Assembly: GCF_964020005.1 (NCBI RefSeq) | Contig: NZ_OZ026474.1 | Location: 62,001 to 126,000, forward strand | Length of the DNA stretch: 64,000 bases | Direction of reading: 5' to 3' | From: Spiroplasma endosymbiont of Atherix ibis | Lineage (GTDB): Bacteria > Bacillota_I > Bacilli_A > Mycoplasmatales > Mycoplasmataceae | Translations under genes and position numbers: made by a program | Notes under the pieces: generated by a model | The model's database searches: none | What the model saw: only the letters and a program-made list of their open reading frames with translations | Told to the model about the DNA's origin: nothing | Shown: positions 54,057 to 63,053 of the stretch, in pieces | Numbering within the stretch: the first letter of the stretch is position 1 | Layout of the letters: each line of letters starts with the position of its first letter

Positions 54057-54211
54057 CTATATATTAATTGTTCAACTTCTCAATTATAGACTTGATATGG
54101 AGCAGAAACATAAATATTTGTATCATCTAATTTTAATCTAATAAATTTTTGATCTCTTAAAGTTAAGAAATAATCTATTTTTTGTCCTTTATAACTTAGT
54201 GTCTTTTTCAT
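53774..54211 (-). pseudogene. YgjP-like metallopeptidase N-terminus fused in frame to IS-A transposase tail
   Basis: From ATG 54211 the frame reads MKKTLSYKGQKIDYFLTLRD and DTNIYVSAPYQVYNWEVEQL, the N-terminal strand-rich part of DUF45/YgjP-like proteins. After residue 51 it continues without a break into transposase sequence (YLGPILLHSDNGNQYTS ... FYNNDRIRINKKW). The 145-codon chimera has no internal TAA or TAG. The metallopeptidase HExxH region is lost. The start lies 1 base after the stop of the upstream membrane gene, so the chimera would be translated from that operon. No peptidase activity is possible; whether the product exists is unknown. Confidence 0.8.
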
Positions 54212-54212
54212 C

Positions 54213-55079
54213 TTAATTTGTTTTTTTACCTTTTAATTTTTTTTGCATTTTTTCTTTTCTTTTGTTTATTCTTTCCTCTTCAGCTTTTTTAATAGCTTCA
54301 ATTTTTTCTCTTCTCTCTTCTGCAATAGTTTCTTTTCTTATTCTTTTAACTTCTTTATCAACTTGAAATGGATCAAACTCTCCGAATTCAATTTTTCCTT
54401 CAATAACTTGATTATATAAACTTCTTGCAAATTTATCTTTAACAAAAAAATCACTATAATCTAATTTTCTTGTTCTAACCATATGGGCTTCAAAAATTGA
54501 TAATATACCAAATAAAAAAAATATTGCATAAATACATTGCAAAGTAATCATTCAACCACTATATGGTGTAAATTTGTCTTTTAATGATTTCCATAACTGT
54601 CATGTTTTATCTACATTTGGAGCTGTTGGACTAGTTTTTGTTCCTATTTCATAAAAAGGAATTGTAAAATAAATTCCATATATTAGACCAGTTAATAAAA
54701 TTGGTCAAAAAATAAAGTTAAAAGCCAAATGAGCTCTTTTACCCCAGGTTAGCTTATTAAAAAAAGGTTTTACACTTGCAAATAATATTATAATCATCAT
54801 TAAAAATCATAATAAAGGTGAAGCAACATCAATTGTTATTCTAGTTTCTAATGTACTATTATTTCCTTTTAAAATTAATGCTCATATAAATTCAACTAAA
54901 GTTCTTAAACCATCATCAAATCCAACATTTAAAGCTAAAATTATTGGTGCTATTAATCAAAAAGCAATCATAGTAATTCTAAAAATTACTATAACTATCA
55001 TAAAAAAAACTGATGTTGTTTTAAAATTTTTAAAATTAATTTTTCTTAGTTTGTGCTCTTTATTTTTTTCTTTTTTCAT
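54213..55079 (-). CDS. Membrane protein with charged coiled-coil tail, function unknown
   Basis: This 288-residue protein has about four or five helices (FFMIVIVIFRITMIAFWLI, LLWFLMMIIILFASV, FIFWPILLTGLIYGIYF, LQCIYAIFFLFGILSI) followed by a Lys/Glu-rich C-terminal helix of about 75 residues (EVKRIRKETIAEERREKIEA). Start ATG 55079 has AGGTGAAA upstream. Trp codons are TGA. It is the promoter-distal partner of the broken membrane gene at 55143-55978. I do not recognise a family. Confidence 0.75.
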
Positions 55080-55142
55080 TTTTTCACCTAGCAATCTTAC
55101 TTTACATAAAAATAAATTTAAACATTATTTTGTTTAAATTCT

Positions 55143-55978
55143 TTAATTTTCACTATCATCTATATCTTTTCTTCTTGAAGTATATTTATAATTTTTATCT
55201 AATAAATTTGAAGGTTGAGTATTTTCATAATCACTAGAATAACTTGCTAGTGGATCTTGAATAATTAAATTTTCATCTGATGATGAAACAAATTGTCTAT
55301 TTCTCTTAAAATCTAAATTTCTATTATTTTCTTGATTGTCAATAGAAAAAGGTATTATTTTATTTTCATTTTCGCTCTTATCTTCATTCAATAATTCAGA
55401 CATATCAAGACCATTTAATGCTCCTGTTCTTTCAATTTCATCTATAGCTTCTTCATAAGATTTACTTAATCCACTTTTCATATTAAGAATTTCATTTTTT
55501 AATTCTGAAACATCTTTGGCTTCAGTTGTATTAATATTTGAAGAATTATCAATAATATTTTCTTGAACTTGTTGCTGTTTTTGAACTACAGTTTGCATTT
55601 TTTGTGTATTTATAGCTGGTTCTTTTGAAATACTAATAATTGAAATTACTGAATCTATACTCAATAAACAAAATAAAGGCATAATATAAAAGGTAATAAA
55701 ATGATAATAATTGAAAAACTAGTAATTGTACTAAAAAATGAAAACACACTAGCTGCTTTATTTTTTAAAATATTTGAAAATAAAGTAATAATAAAATATA
55801 AAAAACCACTAACTAATATTATTCAATTTATTAAATAAAAATTTTTTAACGAAAAATAAATTGTATACTTTATTTTAAGGTCATTTTGAGAAATTACATC
55901 TATTCAAGGTATAATAGTAATTAAACTTATAGAAATTATTAATGTTATTATAATTCTTCAGATTTTAATTTGTTTCAT
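55143..55978 (-). pseudogene. Membrane protein gene split by a frameshift
   Basis: From ATG 55978 (GGTGGG upstream) a frame with three helices (MKQIKIWRIIITLIIS..., FSIIIILLPFILCLYFV) ends at TAG about 55650. An overlapping frame from 55682 (MPLFCLLSIDSVISIISIS) continues as a 160-residue Glu/Asn/Ser-rich hydrophilic domain ending RRKDIDDSEN. The hydrophobic stretch at the overlap reads naturally as one helix if a single base is added or removed near 55685-55700. I infer one gene of about 275 residues with a frameshift; two overlapping genes are the alternative. Confidence 0.6.
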
Positions 55979-56046
55979 TTCTTTCCCACCTTTAAAGTTT
56001 ATTATATAATTTTCTTTGCTAAATTAAAGCAAAAAACTATTTAATT

Positions 56047-56475
56047 TTATCTTGCCATTTTAAAATGTCTAATAGTTCCTTCATAAAAAGGTTCTGAAAC
56101 AATTTTAAATCCCATTTTTTCATATAATTTAATTGCTGTTTCTTGTGCATTTAAATAAATTTTATCTGCTTTTAATTTATCTGTTGTGAAATTAACTAAA
56201 TAATTCACTAATTGTAAACCTATTCCTTGACTTCTAAATTTTTTTAAAACTGCAATTCTTCCTAAATATCATTCTTCATTTTTCTTAACAATTCTAGCAC
56301 AACAAATTTCTTTATTATTATAAAAACCTATAACATGAAAACTTAATTAATCATATTCATCAATTTCTTCATCTAAAGGATAATTTTGTTCTTCACAAAA
56401 AACTTTTTTTCTAATTTCTAATGCTTGATCAAATACTAAGTTTACATTTGAAAAATCTACTAAAAATTTCATCAT
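56047..56475 (-). pseudogene. GNAT-family acetyltransferase with internal TAA
   Basis: The gene encodes about 142 residues: MKFLVDFSNVNLVFDQALEIRK..., the acetyl-CoA motif LGRIAVLKKFRSQGIGLQLVNYL (RxxGxG) and the end LYEKMGFKIVSEPFYEGTIR. At codon 43 (56347-56349) there is TAA in EEIDEYD-stop-LSFHVIGFYNN, where family members usually have a charged or polar residue. The rest is in frame. It begins 2 bases after lepA stops. Probably inactive unless the stop is suppressed or translation restarts. Confidence 0.8.
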
Positions 56476-56476
56476 A

Positions 56477-58279
56477 TTAATCATCTAATTTAAGAACAGC
56501 TATAAAAGCTTCTTGAGGAACATCTACTGAACCAATAGCTTTCATTCTTTTCTTTCCTTCCTTTTGTTTTTCAAGTAACTTTTTCTTACGAGAAATATCT
56601 CCTCCATAACATTTAGCTAAAACATTTTTTCTCATTGCTTTGATAGTTTCAAGTGCAATTATTTTACCTCCAATTGCTGCTTGAATTGGTACTTCAAAAT
56701 TTTGTCTTGGTATTATTTCTTTTAATTTTTCAGTTAAAATTCTTCCTCTTCCCTGAGCAAAATCTTTATGTACAATAGTTGATAAAGCATCAACTATATC
56801 TCCATTTAATAAAATATCCATTTTTACAAGTTTTGATGTTTTGTAACCAACTAGTTCATAATCAAATTAAGCATAACCTTTTGACATTGATTTCAACTTA
56901 TTAAAGAAATCAAAAACAATTTCATTTAAAGGCATTTCATAAATTAAAGTTCTTCTCGTATCATCAACATACTCAATATTAATATAAATACCTCTTTTAT
57001 CTTGACACAAACTCATTAAATCACCCAAATACTGATCTGGGGTCATAATTGTAACTTTCACAAAAGGCTCTTGGATAAACTTTATTTTTTGAGGATCTGG
57101 TAAAAATGCTGGATTATCAATTTCAATTATTTCATTATTAGTTTGTGTTACTTTATAAACAACTGATGGTGCAGTTGCTATTAAAGTTAAATCATATTCT
57201 CTTTCAAGTCTTTCTTGAATAACATCCATATGTAATAATCCTAAAAAACCACATCTAAAACCAAAACCTAATGATTGAGAACTTTCTGGTTCATAAACTA
57301 AACTTGCATCACTTAAAGATATTTTTTCTAAAGCTTCTTTTAAATCTTTATATTTTGCAGTATCAACAGGATAAATACCACAATAAACCATTGGATTTAA
57401 TTTTTTATATCCTGTTAATACTTGTTTAGCTTGATTATTTTTAGTTGTAATTGTATCTCCAACTTGAACATCTCTTACAGTTTTAATTGAAGCTGCAATT
57501 CACCCAACTTCTCCAGCTTCTAAACTATTTTTTTTAACTTCAAAAGGAGTTTTTACACCAAGTTCAGTAACTTCATAAGTTGCTCCTGATTGCATCATTT
57601 TTATAGTTTCTCCAACTTTTACAGTTCCATCCATAATTCTAACTGAAACCATAACTCCTCTGTATTTATCATAATATGAATCAAATATTAAAGCTTTTAA
57701 AGGCTTTGAATCATCTGCTTCTAATGGAGAAGGTATAAAATTTACAATTGCTTCTAATACATCCTCTACATTTAAACCAGTTTTTGCACTAATCATTGGA
57801 GCATTTGAGCAATCTATTCCTATTACTTTTTCTATTTCTTATTTAACTCTATCTGGTTCTGCTGCTGGTAGATCAATTTTATTAATTACAGGAACAATTT
57901 CTAAATTATTGTCTAATGCTAAATAAACATTAGCTAGTGTTTGAGCTTCAATTCCTTGACTTGCATCAACAACTAAAAGAGCACCTTCACAAGCTGCTAA
58001 ACTTCTTTATACTTCATAGGTGAAATCTACATGACCAGGAGTATCAATTAAATGAAAAATATATTTTTCTCCATCTTTTGCATTATATTTTAATTGAACT
58101 GAGTTTAACTTAATTGTAATTCCTCGTTCTATTTCAATATCCATTGAATCTAAAAGTTGTGCTTGCATATCTCTTTTTTCAACACTTCCTGTTAATTCAA
58201 GAATTTTATCGGCTAAAGTAGATTTACCATGATCAATATGAGCAATTATACTGAAATTTCTAATTTTTGATTTATTCAT
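56477..58279 (-). pseudogene. lepA: Elongation factor 4 (LepA) with three in-frame TAA codons
   Basis: LepA is a ribosomal back-translocation GTPase. The gene is full length (about 600 codons), with the G1 motif [12 protein letters not shown]3 [14 protein letters not shown], domains II-V and the LepA-specific C-terminal region ([42 protein letters not shown]). Three internal TAA codons occur: codon 91 (58007-58009) where the family has Ser in EVSRSLAAC, codon 147 (57839-57841) in DRVK-stop-EIE, and codon 471 (56867-56869) where the family has Ser in KGYASFDYE. LepA is dispensable in many bacteria, so decay is plausible. GGAGAA precedes the ATG. Confidence 0.9.
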
Positions 58280-58515
58280 AAATAATTATTCTCCATATTT
58301 TCCTTAATTATTATAACCAATATTCTTTTATAATTAAAAATAAAAAATCATAGACTGTTTTTAACAGAGTTTAAAATTGAAAATTAAAACTATTTTAATT
58401 TTTTTATTTGCTCATTTATATTAAAAAACAATTTTTTCTTCAAATATCACCTTATCTTTATTCTTTGGTTTTAAATAATATTAAATATTTGATTTAACTA
58501 AAAATTCATAATCGT
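58280..58515. other. Stretch between lepA and the lipoprotein, decayed coding sequence
   Basis: About 235 bases carry no intact gene. On the minus strand, pieces of protein-like frame follow the truncated lipoprotein (for example YYLKPKNKDKVIFEEK) separated by stops. The lepA promoter should lie at its left end. Confidence 0.4.
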
Positions 58516-58740
58516 TATTTTGCATCTTCTAAAGTAATTAAATTTGTTGCAAACCTCCTTTTCATAATGCTGTGTTCATATTTTTGTCACATCCTGTTCA
58601 AAATTTTGAATTACTTGAGTTAATTCAACTTTTGGTTTAGAAACTTTCTTATCGTCTATTTTTTTACCACATGCAACAACACTAACAGCTGATGAAGCAA
58701 CAATTCCAAATTTTGCCAATACACTTAATAAGTTTTTCAT
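58516..58740 (-). pseudogene. Short or truncated lipoprotein
   Basis: The 74-codon frame starts MKNLLSVLAKFGIVASSAVS and has lipobox VVACG (Cys 24), a typical mollicute lipoprotein signal. The mature part (KKIDDKKVSKPKVELTQ) ends at TAA 58516 after TNLITLEDAK. One base downstream in another frame the sequence continues protein-like (NNDYEFLVKSNI, stop), so a longer gene was probably truncated by a frameshift at the A-run near 58519. It may still be expressed as a short lipoprotein. It lies behind a promoter with a 16-T tract. Confidence 0.6.
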
Positions 58741-58781
58741 ATTTTCCTACTTTTTAAAAACAATTCAAATCGATATTACTA

Positions 58782-58807
58782 ATTGTAAAAAAAAAAAAAA
58801 AAGTCAA
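58782..58807 (-). promoter_or_regulatory. Lipoprotein promoter with homopolymeric T16 tract (possible phase switch)
   Basis: On the minus strand TTGACT (58807-58802) and TACAAT (58787-58782) match -35 and -10 boxes. The bases between them are nothing but T (run of 16 at 58787-58802, counting edge bases), leaving a 14-base spacer as written. A change in the number of T would change spacer length and so promoter strength. Confidence 0.6.
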
Positions 58808-58896
58808 GTTTTAAATACGAAAAAATAAATTGAAGGTTTAGAAGGTTCCCCCATTTTAGGAGACACTTTTATATAATAATAGAAAGGAAAAAATAT

Positions 58897-59226
58897 ATGG
58901 CTAAAAAAGGACAAAAGTTTAGAAAATGAACTCAAGAAGAAAAAGAAAAAATTATTGAATTAAGTTTGAATTGATATTCTCTAAAAGAAATAGCATTAAA
59001 ATTTAACTCAACTACTGGATCAATTGTAACAATAATTAACAAATATAAAAATGCAAAGATAAGTGAAGCAAAACCTCGCTTGCCTTATAAAATAGATTAC
59101 AGCATATCTCAAAAGGCAAATGATTTGTTTATAGGAGTTCTATTCGACTATAATAAAGAATTAATTAAGGAGAATAATATTTTAAAAAAGCAATGAGCCT
59201 CCAAGGGCGAAACCAAAAAGAAATAA
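58897..59226 (+). CDS. IS-A transposase orfA
   Basis: This 109-residue protein begins MAKKGQKFRKWTQEEKEKII, with an HTH (YSLKEIALKFNSTTGSIVTI) and a C-terminal helix (DYNKELIKENNILKKQ). AAAGGAAA precedes the ATG. It ends at TAA 59224. The heptamer AAAAAAG at 59184-59190 allows a -1 shift to orfB. Confidence 0.82.
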
Positions 59227-60046
59227 TTCAGGAATTATTAATAAATACTAAATATAATCGAACAATAATTTGCAAAATTTTAAATATCAATAGAACATCA
59301 ACATATAAAGAAAATAAAACTTTAATGAATTTCCTCAATGATACAAGAATTATGAATTTAGTGATTTCAGAAATTGAAAAAAATAATTTTCTTAGTGCTT
59401 ATAGTGCTAAAAGATGATCTTTATATTTTAAATTGAATTATATTGACCCTTTTAGGATAAATCACAAAAAATTAGAACGTATATTTAAAAAATTTAATCA
59501 TATTGCATATTATATTAAGAAACAAACTAAACATGAAATTAAAAAATATAAAGAAACTATTAGAAAAAATTATCTTAAAGAAGCAAAAGAAATGGGATTT
59601 GAAAACATTTGAACTAGTGACATAACTCAATTTTCAGTTAAAACAAAAAAAGTTATATTTGCACAGTTCAAGATAATTTAACTGGAGAAATAATAGGAAA
59701 ATCTAAAATAATAGATAATCAAAAAACAAATTTTGTGCTTGAAGCTGTAAAAATGGCATATAAAAATAAAAAATATTTAGGTCCAATATTATTACATTCA
59801 GATAATGGAAATCAATATACTTCTGAAAAATACATAAATTTATGTAATGATTTGCAAATCATTAGAAGTTATTCAAAACCAGGAACACCTCATCATAATG
59901 GCAAGCATGAAAGTTTTCATAGTCGTTTAAAAGATGAAACTATAAGAACATGTCATATTGAAAACATCAATCAATGCTTAAAAATAGCATGAGCATGATT
60001 AGATTTTTATAATAATGATAGAATTAGAATAAATAAAAAATGATAA
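59193..60046 (+). pseudogene. IS-A transposase orfB, frameshifted
   Basis: The integrase-type transposase has the first Asp in IWTSDITQFS, the second in LLHSDNGNQYTS and Glu in NGKHESFHSRLKDE. The first frame (from 59193 or via the -1 shift) stops at TAA 59679; one missing base near 59664 moves the rest (VQDNLTGEIIGKSKI onward) into another frame that runs to TAA 60044. The HESFHSRLK and DFYNNDRIRI ends are typical of IS3. Confidence 0.85.
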
Positions 60047-60088
60047 AAAAATAAAAAAACGTTCCCTCTATAGGGGGAACCTTATAGA

Positions 60089-60723
60089 CTGAGTGAATAA
60101 TTATTCCACTCGGATCTTTTATTTTTTTAATAACATTAATTGCTCTTTTTAAAGTAGCAATTACAAATTTTGCAGACATTTTATAAGAAATATCTGATGA
60201 AATAACTTCTTTTGTGAATCCATCTATTATTGTTGATTTATAAGCTTTCTTCCCTTTTCAAATTAAATAAGTAATATCTGTATATAAAATTTTGTATTTT
60301 TCTTTGACAGCACTATATTTTCTTTTAACAAGATCTGGATATTCTAAATTTGAATTTTGTAGTTTTCTTTTATTTGCTTTTTTTAATTGATTTTTAGCAA
60401 ATCTAGCTATAATTTTATTTTCTCACATTACTTTTCGAATTATATATGTTGAATATTTATGAGATAGTTCTTTTGAAACTTGCCTATATCCAAATTGCTT
60501 TCTATTATCATTAAATACTTTTAAAATATCGTATTTTATATAATCAAATTTATTTTTTTTATCTATGAAACAATGATTTTTATATTTATCTCAATAGGAT
60601 TTTTTTAAATTTAGTAACTCGAGTAGTTCCTTAATTGTTGTTTTATAATCTCTTGATTTAATAAAATTTATTTTTTCCTCTTTAGACATGTAGTTTCTCA
60701 TGAGGTTAAAGACTTTTTTAAGG
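60089..60723 (-). pseudogene. IS-B copy 2 transposase orfB, 3' end missing
   Basis: It is open from the A6G site (about 60717-60723) through KVFNLMRNYMSKEEKINF, SKELSHKYSTYIIRKVMREN and ILYTDITYLIWKGKKAYKST to GIIIHS, where it is cut at the junction with IS-A. Its catalytic second Asp and Glu are lost, so it cannot be active. Confidence 0.8.
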
Positions 60724-60952
60724 ATTCATATTTCTCCTTCAAATTTTCTAATTCTGATTTATCTTCTTTAGATTTTGTATTAATGCATAAATTATTATCT
60801 GTTCTATAGATTGATTGTCAGGTTCCAATTGTTCCCATTGGCACTTTATATTTTTTATAAGCTTTTGTTACAACGTTTTCATTTGCATAAAGTATTACAT
60901 TTACTTTAAATTCTTCACTATATTTACTAAATTTTTGACCAAGTTTTGCCAT
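60668..60952 (-). CDS. IS-B copy 2 transposase orfA
   Basis: This 94-residue orfA is the same as in copy 1 except for scattered changes, such as Gly to Val in NENVVTKAYKKYKVP. The start is ATG 60952 with GGAAGAAA upstream. It is intact, but its orfB partner is truncated. Confidence 0.75.
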
Positions 60953-61039
60953 ATTTTTTTCTTCCTTTTAAATATTTTACATAAATTTTAATGCCTACTT
61001 TTTTCAACTCAGTCTAAGTATCTAAAATATCTAAAGGAG

Positions 61040-61055
61040 TTTTTTTTTTTTTTTT
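61040..61055 (+). repeat. 16-T homopolymer upstream of the CPBP gene
   Basis: A run of 16 T follows AAAGGAG, and TATATT comes right after it, which could serve as a -10 box. No clear -35 remains upstream; the adjacent IS-B end is 23 bases away. It may be a decayed homopolymer promoter or the tail of a lost terminator. Confidence 0.35.
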
Positions 61056-61094
61056 ATATTCTTATTTAGTAGTAAAATTAATTAAGGTGATTTT

Positions 61095-62093
61095 ATGAAA
61101 GAAAATTCAAATAATTTTTGAAATAATTTGAAAAATAAAAATAATAGTTTTAGATCTAAACATTTTGATTTAAGTGAAGAGACAAAATTTAGATTTGATA
61201 TTTTAAATTATAAGACTGATGGAATGATTTTTGTTACATCAGTTTTAATAGTACCTTTTATTTTAGCTTTATTTATTCCTTTTGTAGCTGATGCTAATTC
61301 AGCATTTTCTTCAAGTTCAATTTTTTCACTTTTATATATTCTATCTGTTTCTATTGGATTGATATTTAATTGTATTAGAAATGGAGCAGGATTTTTTAAA
61401 GGAGGCTATTCATGAGTTTATATGTTCATATTAGGTCCACAAATAATCTCTGTAATTATTTTTCCTTTAACAAAGTTTTTTTTGACTGAAAATATTGAGG
61501 TTATTAAATTTTTTGCTTCTTTATTAACAATGATAGTAACAGAAGTAATTATTATTACTCTTGCTTTAGTTTATGATAGAAAAATCCTTAAAAGATTAAA
61601 AGAAACAATTAAATATAAATGAAAAGAAATAATTTTAATAACAATTATTTGTACTGCTTTAATGTTTTTAATAATAAATTTTATAATTCAATATTTAATT
61701 GAAAGTAAGCTAATAGGTGCTGGACAAAGTAGCAATCAAAGTTCATTGGAAAGTATTTTAAAAGATAATAAGTATGGTTTAAAAGTAAAAATAGTTTATG
61801 CTATTTTGTTATTTATATTAACTGTAATAATTGCACCTTTTTGTGAAGAATTATGTTTAAGAAATAGTTTTAATTTAAATGCATCAAATAAATGACTTGG
61901 TTTTGTTTCAAGCTCTTTATTCTTTGGTTTTGTTCATTGAGGTCCAAGTTTTGATTTTGTTCATATAATGAGTTATAGTGCAGCAGGTTTTATTTTATCG
62001 GGAGTATTTTTATATACAAAAGGAAATATGACGTTTTCATGATTTATTCATATGTTAAATAATTTAATAGTTTTTGTATTAATCTTACTTTAA
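61095..62093 (+). CDS. CPBP-family intramembrane metalloprotease (CAAX protease-like)
   Basis: This 332-residue membrane protein has about eight helices. The catalytic motifs of the Abi/CPBP family are present in the C-terminal half: PFCEELCLRNSF (EExxxR), FGFVHWGPSF (FxxxH) and WFIHMLNNL (HxxxN). The long N-terminal part is not conserved. AAGGTGA precedes the ATG. Family members process prenylated proteins or modify bacteriocin immunity; the substrate is unknown. Trp codons are TGA. Confidence 0.88.
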
Positions 62094-62120
62094 AAAAATA
62101 GAAATTATAAGAGGTTACTT

Positions 62121-63014
62121 ATGACAATAATTAAAGCAAATCAAAATGATGTAGATCAAACTATTTTTAATTTTATTAAAAAAAATTTTAAATCAACAAA
62201 TTTATCTATTATTTACAAGTGATTTCGAAAAGGAAAAATAAAAATAAATGATGTAAAAGTTAAAGATAGTAAAATTAAAATTAAATTAGATGATGAAGTT
62301 AAAATATATGATAGCAGTCAAACAAAAAAAAGAGATCAATTTATTGAAGTAGATTTTTCTAATTTAGAAATCATATATGAAGATGAGAATATACTAATTG
62401 TTGACAAACAGCCAAATTTAGAAGTTCATTCACCAATTAATATTAATTTAGATCAAATGGTTAAAAGTTATTTGAAAAGTAAAGGAGACTATAATCCAGA
62501 ACAAGAAAATAGTTTTGTTATAAGTCATGTTCATAGAATTGATAAATTAACAAAAGGTTTAGTAATATATTCTAAAAATAAAATTACTTTAGATACTCTT
62601 TTAAAAGAATTAAACAATAAAAACAATATTACTAAATTATATTTAGCAAAAACAGAAAATAATAACTTACAAGTAGGTAGCATTAAAGGTTATATAAAAT
62701 ATGATAATGATAATCAAAAAGCAAAATTTAGAGTAGAAAAGTTTAATAATGCTAAAAAAGTAGAACAAATAAATACTTTAATTGATGAACAAAAAAATAT
62801 TTATGAAATTCAAATATTAACAGGAAGAAAACACCAAATCAGAGCTGTATGCAATTTTTATAAATCACCAATATGTAAGGATTTTAGATATGGTGCTAAA
62901 AGAAGTGAATTAAAAGAAATTGACTTGATTGCATATAAAATAATATTTAAAAATTTTGATGGTCATTTAGCATATTTAAATGATAATGAATATAAATCAA
63001 AATATAATTTTTAA
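62121..63014 (+). CDS. RluA/RluD-family pseudouridine synthase
   Basis: This 297-residue protein has an N-terminal S4 RNA-binding domain (NLSIIYKWFRKGKIKINDVKV) and a catalytic domain with the signature HVHRIDKLTKGLVIYSK, where Asp is catalytic, plus LTGRKHQIRAVC. It isomerises uridine in rRNA; whether it is RluC- or RluD-like cannot be told. AGAGG precedes the ATG. A gap of 27 bases separates it from the CPBP gene. Confidence 0.9.
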
Positions 63015-63053
63015 TGTTAAAATTAATGTAATGTTTTTTCTAGGAGGTTGTCA

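Larger units (their letters stand above)
58842..60083 (+). mobile_element. IS3-type element A, full-length copy
   Basis: The element is 1242 bases with terminal inverted repeats AAGGTTCCCCC (58842-58852) and GGGGGAACCTT (60073-60083). It encodes orfA and orfB with an A6G shift site at 59184-59190. OrfB is frameshifted, so this copy is probably not autonomous. Just inside the right end, GTTCCC/GGGAAC forms a hairpin. The adjacent right flank is a truncated IS-B. Confidence 0.85.
60089..61016 (-). mobile_element. IS3-type element B, copy 2, truncated by IS-A
   Basis: It is homologous to 52810-53737 and ends at the same outer sequence ACTCAGTCTA. It lacks the last 100 or so codons of orfB (second Asp onward) because IS-A's right end is joined 6 bases before CTGAGTGAATAA. 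The remaining frames are better preserved than in copy 1: GAA is present where copy 1 has TAA. Confidence 0.82.
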
